Below, piece after piece: positions 1-8,218 of a stretch of 64,000 nt of DNA. The position numbers and the translations under genes are program-made. Numbering within the stretch: position 1 is the stretch's first letter; each line of letters opens with the position of its first letter. Below the pieces are notes generated by a model. The model did not search any database and had not been told where the DNA came from. It saw nothing but the letters and a program-made list of their open reading frames with translations. This stretch comes from Asanoa sp040654855 (GTDB lineage: Bacteria; Actinomycetota; Actinomycetes; Mycobacteriales; Micromonosporaceae): NCBI RefSeq assembly GCF_040654855.1, contig NZ_JBFAIU010000001.1, forward strand, positions 1 through 64,000, written 5' to 3'.

Positions 1-304
1 CGTCGACCCTCCGCGCGTGTGCGGAGACGGTGACGCCGTCGAAGCCGACCTCGTCGGCCAGCTCCGCGCCGGTGCTAGGCGCCCACGGGCGGTGGCGGCC
101 GGCACCGTCGGCGAGCGCCAGTCGGCTTGGGGCCGCCGCTCGCTCGACCCAAGGCGGTATGGCCGTGTGAGGCGCGTCGGCCGGGCGGGTCTTCTCGTCG
201 CAGACGACGGCGGGCACGAGTCGCGCGGCCGGTGCGGGCCGGCGGTGGAGGTTGCGGCGTTTGGGCTCGGGTTCGCGGTGAGACGAGCCGTTGTTGTTGG
301 TGGG
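1..304 (-). other. Open frame 3' of the gamma-glutamyl hydrolase, possibly a partial gene
   Basis: No convincing gene is complete here. On the minus strand the frame in register with the upstream hydrolase stays open from its stop to the left edge of the window. Near the edge it reads GAELADEVGFDGVTVS, which faintly recalls the first helix and strand of luciferase-like (F420) monooxygenases. A GTG at 217 could start it, but no ribosome binding site precedes it. It may be the 5' part of a gene running off the edge, or untranslated high-GC sequence. Confidence 0.2.
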
Positions 305-1021
305 TCAGGTGGTGGGTGTGGTGCGGGCCGCGTCTACCAGGGACTCGAAGATGCGGCGTTCGCCTGCCTCTTCCGGGTGCCATTGGACGCCTAGGACGAA
401 TCGCTTGGTTGGGTCCTCTAGCGCTTCGATTACGCCGTCGTCGGCCCAGGCCGTTGGCAATAGGGTGCCTGGGTCGGCTACGCCCTGGTGGTGGTAGGTG
501 TTGACCTCTACTCGGCCGTCGCCTTCCGGGCCGTCGCCTGAGACCTCTGCTGCCAGGGAGCCTGGCTCCAGGGTGATGCCGTGCCAGCCGTAGACGCCTG
601 GGCCTGGGCGGTGTTTGTCCGAGCCCACCACGTCCGGTAGGTGCTGGTGTAGGCGGCCGCCGCAGGTGACCGCTAGTAGCTGCATGCCGCGGCAGATGCC
701 TAGGACCGGCAGGTCTGTGGCCAAGGCCGCCTTGAGCAGGACTGATTCGCCTCTGTCGCGGTCCGGGCGGCTTTCCGTCAGCGGGCCTGGCTCCTCGCCG
801 TACAGGTTGGGGCCAAGGTCCGCGCCCCCGGCAATGATCAACGCATCGAGGGCGCGTAGGACATCGGCATCGGTGTCGTCGGGGGGCAATATCACCGCCC
901 GGGCGCCGGCGGCGGTCACCGCGTCGACGTAGGACTTTCTGATCAGGGCCGCGTCCTGGTCGATCCATACACCCCAGGAAGCGGGTTCTACATAGGACGT
1001 AATTCCGACGATCGGTCGCAC
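305..1021 (-). CDS. Gamma-glutamyl-GABA hydrolase family class I amidotransferase (PuuD-like)
   Basis: A 238-residue class I glutamine amidotransferase-like hydrolase. It carries the nucleophile elbow LGICRGMQLL and the catalytic His-Glu in VQWHPEE, as in PuuD, which cleaves the gamma-glutamyl group from gamma-glutamyl-GABA. I chose the GTG at 1021 (product begins VRPIVGITSY, the usual family start) because GGAGG lies 12 nt upstream; an in-frame start at 1075 adds 18 residues. It is the last gene of the run glnA-like, aldehyde dehydrogenase, SDR, hydrolase, and so probably removes glutamate at the end of a gamma-glutamylated amine pathway. The cytoplasmic role is inferred from family and context. 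Confidence 0.85.
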   Translation of the reverse strand: MRPIVGITSYVEPASWGVWIDQDAALIRKSYVDAVTAAGARAVILPPDDTDADVLRALDALIIAGGADLGPNLYGEEPGPLTESRPDRDRGESVLLKAALATDLPVLGICRGMQLLAVTCGGRLHQHLPDVVGSDKHRPGPGVYGWHGITLEPGSLAAEVSGDGPEGDGRVEVNTYHHQGVADPGTLLPTAWADDGVIEALEDPTKRFVLGVQWHPEEAGERRIFESLVDAARTTPTT

Positions 1022-1082
1022 GTTGGTTGACAACCTCCTCCCCAATACTTTGCTACCCGGCAACCGGATCGCCAAACGATTG

Positions 1083-1847
1083 CTACAGAGGTGTGACGTA
1101 TGCCCCCGTAATTCCGCCGTCGACGACGAATTGGGCCGCTGTCATGAACGAGGCATCGTCGCTGGCCAGGAAGGCAACCGCGGCCGCGATCTCCTCCGGC
1201 TGGCCGAACCGGCCCATCGGGACGTGCACCAGGCGGCGCGCGGCGCGTTCCGGGTCCTTGGCGAACAGGTCCAGCAGCAGCGGCGTGGCGATGGGGCCCG
1301 GGCACAGTGCGTTGACCCGGATGCCCTCGCGCGCGAACTGGACGCCCAGCTCGCGGGTCATCGCCAGAACGCCGCCCTTGCTGGCCGTATAGGCGATTTG
1401 CGAGGTTGCCGCGCCCATCAGCGCCACGAACGACGCCGTGTTGACGATCGCGCCCTTGCCCTGCCGGCGCATGTGCGGGATCGCGTACTTGCAGCACAGA
1501 TAGACGCTTGTGGTGTTTACCCGGATGACCCGCTCCCACGCGTCCAGGCCGGTTTCCAGGATGGAGTCGTCGTCCGGCGGCGAGATGCCGGCGTTGTTGA
1601 AGGAAATGTCGACGCTTCCATACCTTTCGGCGACGCCGTCGAACAGCTCCCGTACACCGGACTCGTCGGTCACGTCGCATTGCACGAACTCGCCGCCCAC
1701 CTCCTCGGCGGCCTTCTTGCCGGCCTCAGCGGCGACGTCCACACAGACCACCTTCGCGCCCTCGGCGGCGAACCGGCGGGCCGTGGCCAGGCCGATGCCG
1801 CTGCCGGCACCGGTGATCACGGCCACCCGGTCTTGGAGCCTGTTCAT
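1083..1847 (-). CDS. SDR family NAD(P)-dependent oxidoreductase
   Basis: A 254-residue classical short-chain dehydrogenase. The Rossmann motif TGAGSGIG is near residue 12, NNAG in mid-protein, the catalytic Tyr-Lys in YTASK, and the family's CPGPIATPL follows. The start is ATG 1847, preceded by GAGAGG at close spacing; the aldehyde dehydrogenase stop overlaps this ribosome binding site, so translation is probably coupled. Substrate cannot be read from sequence. In this operon it may oxidise or reduce an alcohol or carbonyl intermediate of the gamma-glutamylated amine. Confidence 0.85.
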   Translation of the reverse strand: MNRLQDRVAVITGAGSGIGLATARRFAAEGAKVVCVDVAAEAGKKAAEEVGGEFVQCDVTDESGVRELFDGVAERYGSVDISFNNAGISPPDDDSILETGLDAWERVIRVNTTSVYLCCKYAIPHMRRQGKGAIVNTASFVALMGAATSQIAYTASKGGVLAMTRELGVQFAREGIRVNALCPGPIATPLLLDLFAKDPERAARRLVHVPMGRFGQPEEIAAAVAFLASDDASFMTAAQFVVDGGITGAYVTPL

Positions 1848-1855
1848 CGGGCCTC

Positions 1856-3208
1856 TCAATCTGTCGCGAGGAAGACGTTCTTGACGTCAGTGAACGAGAG
1901 CAGCGCGTCGGGTCCCAGCTCGCGGCCCAGCCCGGACTGCTTCATGCCGCCGAACGGGGTCCCGTAGCGCACCGACGAGTTGGAGTTGACCGACAGGTTG
2001 CCGGTCTCCACGCCACGGGCGACCCGGAAAGCTCGGCCGGCGTCGCGGGTCCAGATCGAGCCGGACAGGCCGTACTCCGTGTCGTTGGCCAGCCGGATCG
2101 CGTCCGCCTCGTCGTCGAACGGCAGCACGGAGACGACCGGGCCGAAGATCTCCTCGCGCCAGTGACGGTCCTGAGTGGATCCGGCGAGCAGAACGGTCGG
2201 CGCGTACCAGAATCCGGGGCCTTCCGGCGCCGTGCCGGTGAACGCCACGGAAGCGTCGGCCACATAGGACCCCACCGAGTCCCGCTGCGCCGCCGTGATC
2301 AGCGGGCCCATCTGGGCGGTCTCCAGCGCCGGGTCCTCCACCCGGAAACCTTTCACCGCCGGTTCCAGGAGCTCCAGGAAGCGGTCGTACGCGCTGCGCT
2401 GCACCAGGATCCGCGACCGCGCGCAGCAGTCCTGGCCGGCGTTGTCGAACACCGCCGCCGGCGCGCTCGCGGCGGCCTTGGGCAGGTCGGCGTCGGCGAA
2501 CACGATGTTGGCGCTCTTGCCGCCCAGCTCCAGCGTCACGCGCTTGACCTGGTCCGCGCAGCCCCGCATGATCCGCTGCCCGACCTCGGTCGACCCGGTG
2601 AAGCACACCTTGCGCACCGCCGGGTGGGTGACGAACCGCTCGCCGACCAGGGAGCCGCGCCCGGGTACGACGCTCAGCACGCCCTCCGGCAGCCCGGCCT
2701 CCAACGCCAGCTCCGCCAGCCGCAGCGCCGTCAACGGCGTCACCTCGGCCGGCTTGAGCACCACCGTGTTGCCGGCGGCCAGCGCCGGCGCGAACCCCCA
2801 GCCCGCGATCGGCATCGGGAAGTTCCAGGGCACGATCACGCCGACCACGCCGAGCGGCTCGTGGAACGTCACGTCGAGCCCGCCGGCGACCGGGATCTGC
2901 CGGCCCATCAGCCGCTCCGGCGCGCCCGCGTAGTAGTCGAGCACGTCCCGGACGTTGCCGGCCTCCCAGCGGGCGTTGCCGATGGTGTGCCCGGAGTTGC
3001 GTACCTCGAGCTCGGCCAGCTCCTCGATGTGCGCGTCGACGGTGGCCGCGAACCGCCGCAGCAGCCGCGCCCGGTCGCCGGGTGCCATCGCCCGCCAGCG
3101 CGGAAACGCCGCGGCCGCACGGTCGATGGCCGCGTCGGTGTCGTACAGGCTGCTCGCCGGCACGGTCTCGATCGGCAGGCCGGTGGCCGGGTTGACCAGG
3201 TCGGTCAC
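1856..3208 (-). CDS. Aldehyde dehydrogenase family protein
   Basis: A 450-residue NAD(P)-dependent aldehyde dehydrogenase, a little shorter than the usual 470-500. PWNFPMPI marks the cofactor region, LELGGKSANIVF carries the general-base Glu, and the nucleophilic Cys lies in GQDCCARSR; the C-terminal FGGMKQSGLGRE is standard. It follows the glutamine-synthetase-like gene by 12 nt. In PuuC-type pathways this enzyme oxidises a gamma-glutamyl-aminoaldehyde to the acid, which fits the adjacent PuuD-like hydrolase. The exact aldehyde is inferred, not shown. Confidence 0.9.
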   Translation of the reverse strand: MTDLVNPATGLPIETVPASSLYDTDAAIDRAAAAFPRWRAMAPGDRARLLRRFAATVDAHIEELAELEVRNSGHTIGNARWEAGNVRDVLDYYAGAPERLMGRQIPVAGGLDVTFHEPLGVVGVIVPWNFPMPIAGWGFAPALAAGNTVVLKPAEVTPLTALRLAELALEAGLPEGVLSVVPGRGSLVGERFVTHPAVRKVCFTGSTEVGQRIMRGCADQVKRVTLELGGKSANIVFADADLPKAAASAPAAVFDNAGQDCCARSRILVQRSAYDRFLELLEPAVKGFRVEDPALETAQMGPLITAAQRDSVGSYVADASVAFTGTAPEGPGFWYAPTVLLAGSTQDRHWREEIFGPVVSVLPFDDEADAIRLANDTEYGLSGSIWTRDAGRAFRVARGVETGNLSVNSNSSVRYGTPFGGMKQSGLGRELGPDALLSFTDVKNVFLATD

Positions 3209-3220
3209 GTTCGAATCCCC

Positions 3221-4588
3221 TTACAAGCGCTCGAAGCCGCGGAGCAGTTCCCAGTCGGTGACCGCCGCGTCGAAGGCGGCCAGCTCGACCCGGGCCCGGT
3301 TGGCGTAGTGGTCGACCACGTCGTCACCGAACGCCGCCCGGGCGACCTTGGACTCCTGCCACAGCTGGGCCGCCTCCCGCAGCGTGCCCGGCACCCGGGG
3401 CGAGGAGTCGTCGCCGTACGCGTTGCCGGTGAACTCGTCCTCCAGCGGCAGCCTCTGCTCGATGCCGTGGATGGTGCCGGCGACGAGGGCGGCTATCGCG
3501 AGGTACGGGTTGACGTCGGCGCCGGGCACCCGGTTCTCCACCCGCATGCCCTGCCCGTGCCCGACCAACCTCAGCGCGCAGGTGCGGTTGTCGGTGCCCC
3601 AGCGCAGCGCGGTCGGTGCGAACGAGCCCGGCTGGTAGCGCTTGTAGGAGTTGATGTTCGGCGCGAACAGCACGCTGAACTCGCGCATGGTCGCCAGCAG
3701 GCCGGCCATGGCGTGCTGCCCGATGGTCGACAGGTGGGCCGGCCCGTCGCCGAGCATCGCGGAGCGGTCGTCGCGGTCGCGCAGCGAGAAGTGCACGTGG
3801 CAGGAGTTGCCCTCCCGCTGGTTCGGCTTGGCCATGAAGGTGATCGACATGCCCTCCTGTGCGGCGATCTCCTTGGCGCCGTTCTTGTAGATCACGTGAT
3901 GGTCGGCGCAGGTCAGCGCGTCCGCGTACCGGAAGGCGATCTCGTGCTGGCCGAGGTTGCACTCGCCCTTGGCGCTCTCCGGCACGAGCCCGGCGCCGGC
4001 CATCTCGTTGCGGATGCGGCGCAGCAGCGGCTCGACCCGCGCCGTGCCGAGCAGCGAGTAGTCGACGTTGTAGAGGTTCGCCGGGTTCAGGTCGCGGTAG
4101 CCGCGCTGCCAGGCGTCCTCGTAGGAGTCGCGGTAGAGGACGAACTCGAGCTCGGTCCCCGCGTACGCCGAGAGCCCGTGTTCGGCCAGCCGGTCGAGCT
4201 GGCGGCGCAGGATCTGCCGCGGGCTCGCGGTGACGTCGCCGGTGCCGTCGAGCCAGGCCAGGTCGGAAAGCAGCAGCGCGGTGCCCGGTTGCCACGGGAC
4301 CCGGCGCAGCGTGCTCAGGTCGGGCACCATCGCGAAGTCGCCGTAGCCGCGCTCCCAGCTCGACATCGCGTAACCGTCGACCGTGTTCATGTCGACGTCG
4401 ACGGCGAGCAGGTAGTTGCAGCCCTCCGCACCGGCCTCGGTCACCTCGTCGAGGAAGAACCGGCCGTGCAGCCGCTTGCCCTGGAGGCGGCCTTCCATGT
4501 CGGTCAGCGCGAGCGCGACGGTGTCGATCTCACCGCCGTCGACGGCCAGGGCGAGCTCCTCGAGCGTGAGCGCCGGTTCTCGGGTCAT
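3221..4588 (-). CDS. Glutamine synthetase family protein (gamma-glutamyl-amine ligase type)
   Basis: A 455-residue member of the glutamine synthetase fold. The metal/glutamate motif YAGTELEFVLYRD, the NRTCALR loop and VENRVPGADVNPYLA are visible. It lacks the adenylylation-type C-terminus of true GlnA and is encoded with a PuuD-like hydrolase and an aldehyde dehydrogenase. This matches PuuA and Streptomyces GlnA3/GlnA4, which ligate glutamate to polyamines or ethanolamine. GGAGG sits 7 nt before ATG 4588. A promoter and dyad lie immediately upstream, after the regulator gene. I cannot decide between polyamine and ethanolamine as substrate. Confidence 0.85.
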   Translation of the reverse strand: MTREPALTLEELALAVDGGEIDTVALALTDMEGRLQGKRLHGRFFLDEVTEAGAEGCNYLLAVDVDMNTVDGYAMSSWERGYGDFAMVPDLSTLRRVPWQPGTALLLSDLAWLDGTGDVTASPRQILRRQLDRLAEHGLSAYAGTELEFVLYRDSYEDAWQRGYRDLNPANLYNVDYSLLGTARVEPLLRRIRNEMAGAGLVPESAKGECNLGQHEIAFRYADALTCADHHVIYKNGAKEIAAQEGMSITFMAKPNQREGNSCHVHFSLRDRDDRSAMLGDGPAHLSTIGQHAMAGLLATMREFSVLFAPNINSYKRYQPGSFAPTALRWGTDNRTCALRLVGHGQGMRVENRVPGADVNPYLAIAALVAGTIHGIEQRLPLEDEFTGNAYGDDSSPRVPGTLREAAQLWQESKVARAAFGDDVVDHYANRARVELAAFDAAVTDWELLRGFERL

Positions 4589-4609
4589 CCTCGCGCCTCC
4601 ATCGTAAAA

Positions 4610-4638
4610 GGTCTACTCGTAAACCATTACAACGTCAA
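4610..4638 (-). promoter_or_regulatory. Promoter with inverted-repeat operator before the amine ligase operon
   Basis: On the minus strand TTGACG (4638-4633) is followed by 17 nt and TAGACC (4615-4610), a -35/-10-like pair. Over it lies the 16-bp dyad GGTTTACGAGTAGACC (4625-4610), arms GGTnTAC and GTAnACC. FadR/FCD GntR regulators bind short dyads containing GGT...ACC, and the regulator gene ends 1 bp away, so this is a plausible operator. Binding is inferred. Confidence 0.5.
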
Positions 4639-5448
4639 TCATCCGAGCAAGCCACGCAGCAGCTCGGCGGTCGCGTCGCAGTGCTCCTCCATCGTCGCCC
4701 GCGCGGCGGCGGAGTCACCGGCAAGAATCGCGTCCACGACGCGGGTGTGTTGCAGGTCGGAATGGTCCAGGTTCTTCTTGATCACCGGAATGCTGGCGAG
4801 CAGCCGGTCGAGGGTGAGCTGCACGTCGGCGACCGCGGCGGCCAGCGACGGGCTGCCACCGGCGGCGGCGATGGCGAGGTGCAGTCGCGAGTCCGCCACG
4901 CGCCGGGTGGCCGGGTCCCGCTCGCGGGACGCGGTCAGGGAGGCGACGAGCCGCTGCCGATCGACGGCGGCGAGAGTACGCGTCGCGGCCAGCTCGGCGG
5001 CCCCGGGCTCGAGCACGCGCCGGAAGTCGAGCGCGTCGTGCAGCGTGTCGCCCATCTGCCGGGCCAGCTCGGCGGCGGCGCCGCCCTTCGGCGCGCCCTT
5101 GCGTCCCGTGTCGACATCGGTGGCGATGGCCCCGACGACGAAGGTGCCGCCCGTCCGGCCCCGGCGCGACTCGAGGATGCCGGCCTCGCGCAGGGCCCGG
5201 ATCGCCTCGCGGAGGGTGACCCGGCTGACCTGCAGACGCTCGGCCAGCTCGCGTTCGGCCGGCAGCCGGTCACCCTGCCCGACCAGACCGAGCCGGATCG
5301 CCTGCGCGAGCCGGGACACGGTGATCTCGAAGGCGTTCCCGCCGCGCACCGGACGCCAGAGCGGCACACCAGCGACCACCGCGCCGTCCAGCTCGAGCGG
5401 CTCGGCGCGGGGGCGTGGGATCCGCTTGCGGGCGGCGTCCGTGGGCAT
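4639..5448 (-). CDS. FadR/GntR family transcriptional regulator with FCD domain
   Basis: A 269-residue regulator. The winged helix-turn-helix is around residues 40-100 (GDRLPAERELAERLQVSRVTLREAIRALREAGILESRRG, read in part). The all-alpha FCD effector domain follows, with DALDFRRVLEPGAAELAA and the C-terminal HCDATAELLRGLLG. The translated frame is open further upstream, but ATG 5448 gives the natural family N-terminus; its ribosome binding site is weak. It lies between the permease and the catabolic genes and probably represses them until an amine or acid inducer binds. The dyad just downstream is the obvious candidate site. Confidence 0.88.
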   Translation of the reverse strand: MPTDAARKRIPRPRAEPLELDGAVVAGVPLWRPVRGGNAFEITVSRLAQAIRLGLVGQGDRLPAERELAERLQVSRVTLREAIRALREAGILESRRGRTGGTFVVGAIATDVDTGRKGAPKGGAAAELARQMGDTLHDALDFRRVLEPGAAELAATRTLAAVDRQRLVASLTASRERDPATRRVADSRLHLAIAAAGGSPSLAAAVADVQLTLDRLLASIPVIKKNLDHSDLQHTRVVDAILAGDSAAARATMEEHCDATAELLRGLLG

Positions 5449-5531
5449 CGTGCGTACCCCCAGGAAGGGATGTGGCCGTTCCCCCGCGACCGACGCGCGG
5501 CCGGTCGCGGGGGTGTCGAGGGCCGGAGGAA

Positions 5532-7109
5532 TCAGGACGCCTTCCACGCATCGGCGGCCGCGGTGTCCGGTTCCTCGATGGTACGGCGCGGGCCGGTGAA
5601 CCAGTGGCGTGCGGAGAGCACCCACCAGAGCCAGACCGCCAGGAGCACGCCGCCGACCGCGATCGGTGCGTAGTTGACCGCGCTCCAGGTGAAGTCGTCG
5701 CTGAAGGGGACCGCGGCCGGGGTGAACGGCATGATGAAGTAGATCGAGATCACCGCGATCTCGATGACCGCGATCCAGCCGAGCACCTTGTACTTGCGCC
5801 CGAGCGTCCACGGGCCCGGCCGGAACTTGTCGCCCATCCGCAGGCGCAGCGCGATCGGGATGAGGAACGCCAGGTACAGGCCGATGACGGCGACCGAGAC
5901 GACCGCGTAGAACGCGACCGGGATGCCGTTGTACTGGTAGAGCGCGGGCAGCGTGAGCACGCCGCCGGCGATGGTGCCGGCGATGATCGCGTACACCGGC
6001 GTGCCGTTGCGGTCGACCTTCGACCAGAGGCGCCAGCCGGGGATCGCCCGGTCACGGCTGAACGCGTACGTCATCCGGGACATCGACGTCACGCAGCTCA
6101 TGCCGCAGAAGAACTGGCCGATCGTACTGATGATGATGACGATCTTGAAGAACACCGGAGTGAGCGCCGACTCGAAGATGGCGCCCGAGAAGCCGCCGGC
6201 CGCGTTGATCGCGTCGACGTCCGTGGCCGCGAACAGGAAGGCCAGCAGCAGGATCCAGCCGCCGATCGCCGAGTAGAAGATCGACTGCCAGAGGCCGCGG
6301 GCCGCCGCGTGCGAGGCGCCGCGGGTCTCCTCCGACACGTGCGCACAGGCGTCGAAGCCGGTGATCGTGTACTGGGTGAGCAGGAACCCGAGCGGCAGGA
6401 TGAAGAACCAGAACATCAGTCCGTTGTGGTCACCGCCGCCGAAGCCCGAGTTGTTGAAGCGTTCGGTGAAGACGAACTGGAAGCTCTGGTGGTTGTCCGG
6501 CACGATGATCAGGATCAGCACGACCGCGGCCGCACCGGCGACGTGCCACCAGACCGAGACGTTCTGGAGCACGTCGATGATGGCGTGGCCCCAGATGTTG
6601 ATGATGCCGTGCAGCGCCAGGATGATCACGAAGAGCAGGAACGCCTGGTTGAGCGTGCCGGCCCAGCCGTCGAAGAGCGCCGACAGCGTCAGGTTGAGGA
6701 ACGTCGCGCAGCCGTAGTCGACCGACGCGGTCACCGCGACCAGGCCGACCAGGTTGAGCCAGCCGGTGAACCAGCCGTGCACCGGCTTGCCCATCCGCGC
6801 GGCCCACCAGTAGATGCCGCCGGCGGTCGGGTACGCGGAGACGAGCTCCGACATGCAGAACCCGATGATCAGGATGAAGATCGAGATGAGCGGCCAGCCC
6901 CACGAGATGGCGATCGGGCCGCCGTTGTTCCAGGCCTGGCCGAACGTGGTGAAGCAGCCGGCCAGGATCGAGATGATGGAGAACGAGATGGCGAAGTTGG
7001 AGAACCCGCTCCACTTGCGCCGGAGTTCCTGCTTGTAGCCGAGCTCCGCGAGCCGCTGGGCGTCGTCGTCCAGTGGCTGCTCACCCGTGGCGGGCGACGT
7101 GGTCGTCAC
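5532..7109 (-). CDS. APC superfamily amino acid/amine permease
   Basis: A 525-residue polytopic membrane protein of the amino acid-polyamine-organocation superfamily, about 12 hydrophobic segments. The GGPxxxxW-type first helix (NNGGPIAISWGWPL) and the SELVSAYPTAGGIYWW segment are typical of the GABA/choline-type branch. The start is GTG 7109 with GGAGG 7 nt upstream. It begins 21 nt after the kinase-like gene and ends 83 nt before the regulator, so it belongs to the same transcription unit and likely imports the amine degraded by this cluster. Substrate unproven. Confidence 0.85.
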   Translation of the reverse strand: MTTTSPATGEQPLDDDAQRLAELGYKQELRRKWSGFSNFAISFSIISILAGCFTTFGQAWNNGGPIAISWGWPLISIFILIIGFCMSELVSAYPTAGGIYWWAARMGKPVHGWFTGWLNLVGLVAVTASVDYGCATFLNLTLSALFDGWAGTLNQAFLLFVIILALHGIINIWGHAIIDVLQNVSVWWHVAGAAAVVLILIIVPDNHQSFQFVFTERFNNSGFGGGDHNGLMFWFFILPLGFLLTQYTITGFDACAHVSEETRGASHAAARGLWQSIFYSAIGGWILLLAFLFAATDVDAINAAGGFSGAIFESALTPVFFKIVIIISTIGQFFCGMSCVTSMSRMTYAFSRDRAIPGWRLWSKVDRNGTPVYAIIAGTIAGGVLTLPALYQYNGIPVAFYAVVSVAVIGLYLAFLIPIALRLRMGDKFRPGPWTLGRKYKVLGWIAVIEIAVISIYFIMPFTPAAVPFSDDFTWSAVNYAPIAVGGVLLAVWLWWVLSARHWFTGPRRTIEEPDTAAADAWKAS

Positions 7110-7130
7110 TGCAACACCTCCCTGAGGTGG

Positions 7131-8081
7131 TCATAACGGGGTTGCGGTGCGGCCCGCGGCGGCGTCGATCAGGCGACCCAGCTCGGGTGCGTCGAGATCG
7201 CGGGTGGCGCGGGCCCATTTGTCGGCCGCTTCGCGCCAGTAGTCGAAGGTCGACCCGGGCGCGCGGAGCAGGCCATGGTGCACGGAGAACCAGAGTGTCC
7301 ACGTGACGTTGGACAGGATCAGGTTGAGCCGCACCCGCGCGACGAGCGCGGGATTGGTCTCCGTGCCGTAGTAGGCGGTCGCGAGGGCCGCCGTGCGGTC
7401 GGGGTCGAAGTCGGCCTCGGCCGCTATGTCACCCAGCTCGAAGGCCGGGTCGTTGTTGCCGGACAGCTGGTAGTCGACGATGCGTACGTCGCCGGCCAGG
7501 TCGATGAAGTTCTCGGCCAACAGGTCGTTGTGGCAGGGCCGGGTCTGTTGTGGACCGTGCTGGAGCGCCGTGCCGATGGCGTCCACCGTGGACTCGTGGT
7601 CGTGGTATCCGTCCGGCACCCGCAGGCCGTGCCGGGCACAGATGTCGAGCAGCTCGCGGCGCTTGGCCAGGATGTCGAAATCGTTGGCGAACGCCGGCCC
7701 GGCGTGCAGCCGGCGGCAGGCGGCGGCGATCCGGTCGACGGCGGCGGGGGTACGCACGTCGTCGGCGTGCAGGGTCCGTCCCGGCAGGAACTCGAGGACG
7801 AGCGCCGGCACGTCGGTCAGCACCTCGATCACCCGGGCACCGGCGCCGCTCTCGGCCGCCCGGATGGTGTTCTCGATCTCCTGCGCCGGCGGGATGCCGA
7901 GGCCCGCCGCCGAGACCGCCGGGTCGAGCACGCGCAGCAGGTAGCTGCGCCCGCCGGCGTCGACCCGCCAGATGTGGTGCGACAGCCCACCGGCGATCGG
8001 GCTGGTGCGCACGGGCCGCCCGGCGAACAGCGAGACGCGCCGCAGCACCTCACCAGCGTCCGGCCGTTCCGCCATCCGCAT
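7131..8081 (-). CDS. Phosphotransferase, choline/ethanolamine kinase-like (APH fold)
   Basis: A 316-residue aminoglycoside-phosphotransferase/choline-kinase fold protein. The catalytic loop CHNDLLAENFI and the metal-binding VDYQLSGNNDPAFELGD are both intact, and LVLEFLPG marks the hinge. ATG 8081 has GGAGG 5 nt upstream; an in-frame open region extends to 8153. First gene of the minus-strand catabolic unit, 21 nt before the permease. The choline/ethanolamine-kinase similarity together with an amine permease suggests an amino-alcohol substrate, but phosphorylation does not fit a pure gamma-glutamylation route, so its role is open. Confidence 0.82.
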   Translation of the reverse strand: MRMAERPDAGEVLRRVSLFAGRPVRTSPIAGGLSHHIWRVDAGGRSYLLRVLDPAVSAAGLGIPPAQEIENTIRAAESGAGARVIEVLTDVPALVLEFLPGRTLHADDVRTPAAVDRIAAACRRLHAGPAFANDFDILAKRRELLDICARHGLRVPDGYHDHESTVDAIGTALQHGPQQTRPCHNDLLAENFIDLAGDVRIVDYQLSGNNDPAFELGDIAAEADFDPDRTAALATAYYGTETNPALVARVRLNLILSNVTWTLWFSVHHGLLRAPGSTFDYWREAADKWARATRDLDAPELGRLIDAAAGRTATPL

Positions 8082-8117
8082 GCCAGCCTCCGCATGCTGT
8101 GCGTGTCCTAGGCGGGA

Positions 8118-8149
8118 GTGTTGACCTGCGTGATCACCGGGGTCAATAC
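8118..8149. promoter_or_regulatory. 32-bp dyad in the divergent promoter region
   Basis: GTGTTGACC and GGTCAATAC form near-perfect arms around a central TGATCA palindrome. Each arm contains TTGACC on its own strand, the right sequence for a -35 box of each divergent gene; with 17-nt spacing the -10 hexamers would be CAATAC (plus) and CAACAC (minus), both weak. Likely operator/promoter overlap for the kinase-permease operon and the FAD gene. Confidence 0.4.
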
Positions 8150-8169
8150 TCACGAGGATAAAAGTTCAC

Positions 8170-8196
8170 TGACCGGTCAGCTGATTTGGTCAGACC
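8170..8196. promoter_or_regulatory. Two short palindromes before the FAD/GcvT gene
   Basis: TGACCGGTCA (8170-8179) is a perfect 10-bp palindrome and GGTCAGACC (8188-8196) a perfect 9-bp one. Both share the GGTC/GACC half-site also present in the 32-bp dyad 21 bp to the left. Repeated GGTC half-sites suit a GntR/FadR-type regulator; the neighbouring gntR product is the candidate. Confidence 0.4.
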
Positions 8197-8218
8197 TTTG
8201 AAGTGGTAGAAGTCGGCT

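Noticed and set aside
2162..5599. A plus-strand open frame of 1145 codons opposite the aldehyde dehydrogenase and ligase genes
   Set aside because: It is antisense to two clearly recognised enzymes, is rich in Arg/Gly/His as expected from high-GC complement frames, and matches no family.
4639..5811. A longer 390-residue form of the GntR regulator
   Set aside because: The extra 120 residues overlap the permease 3' end in another frame and have no similarity; ATG 5448 gives the normal family start.
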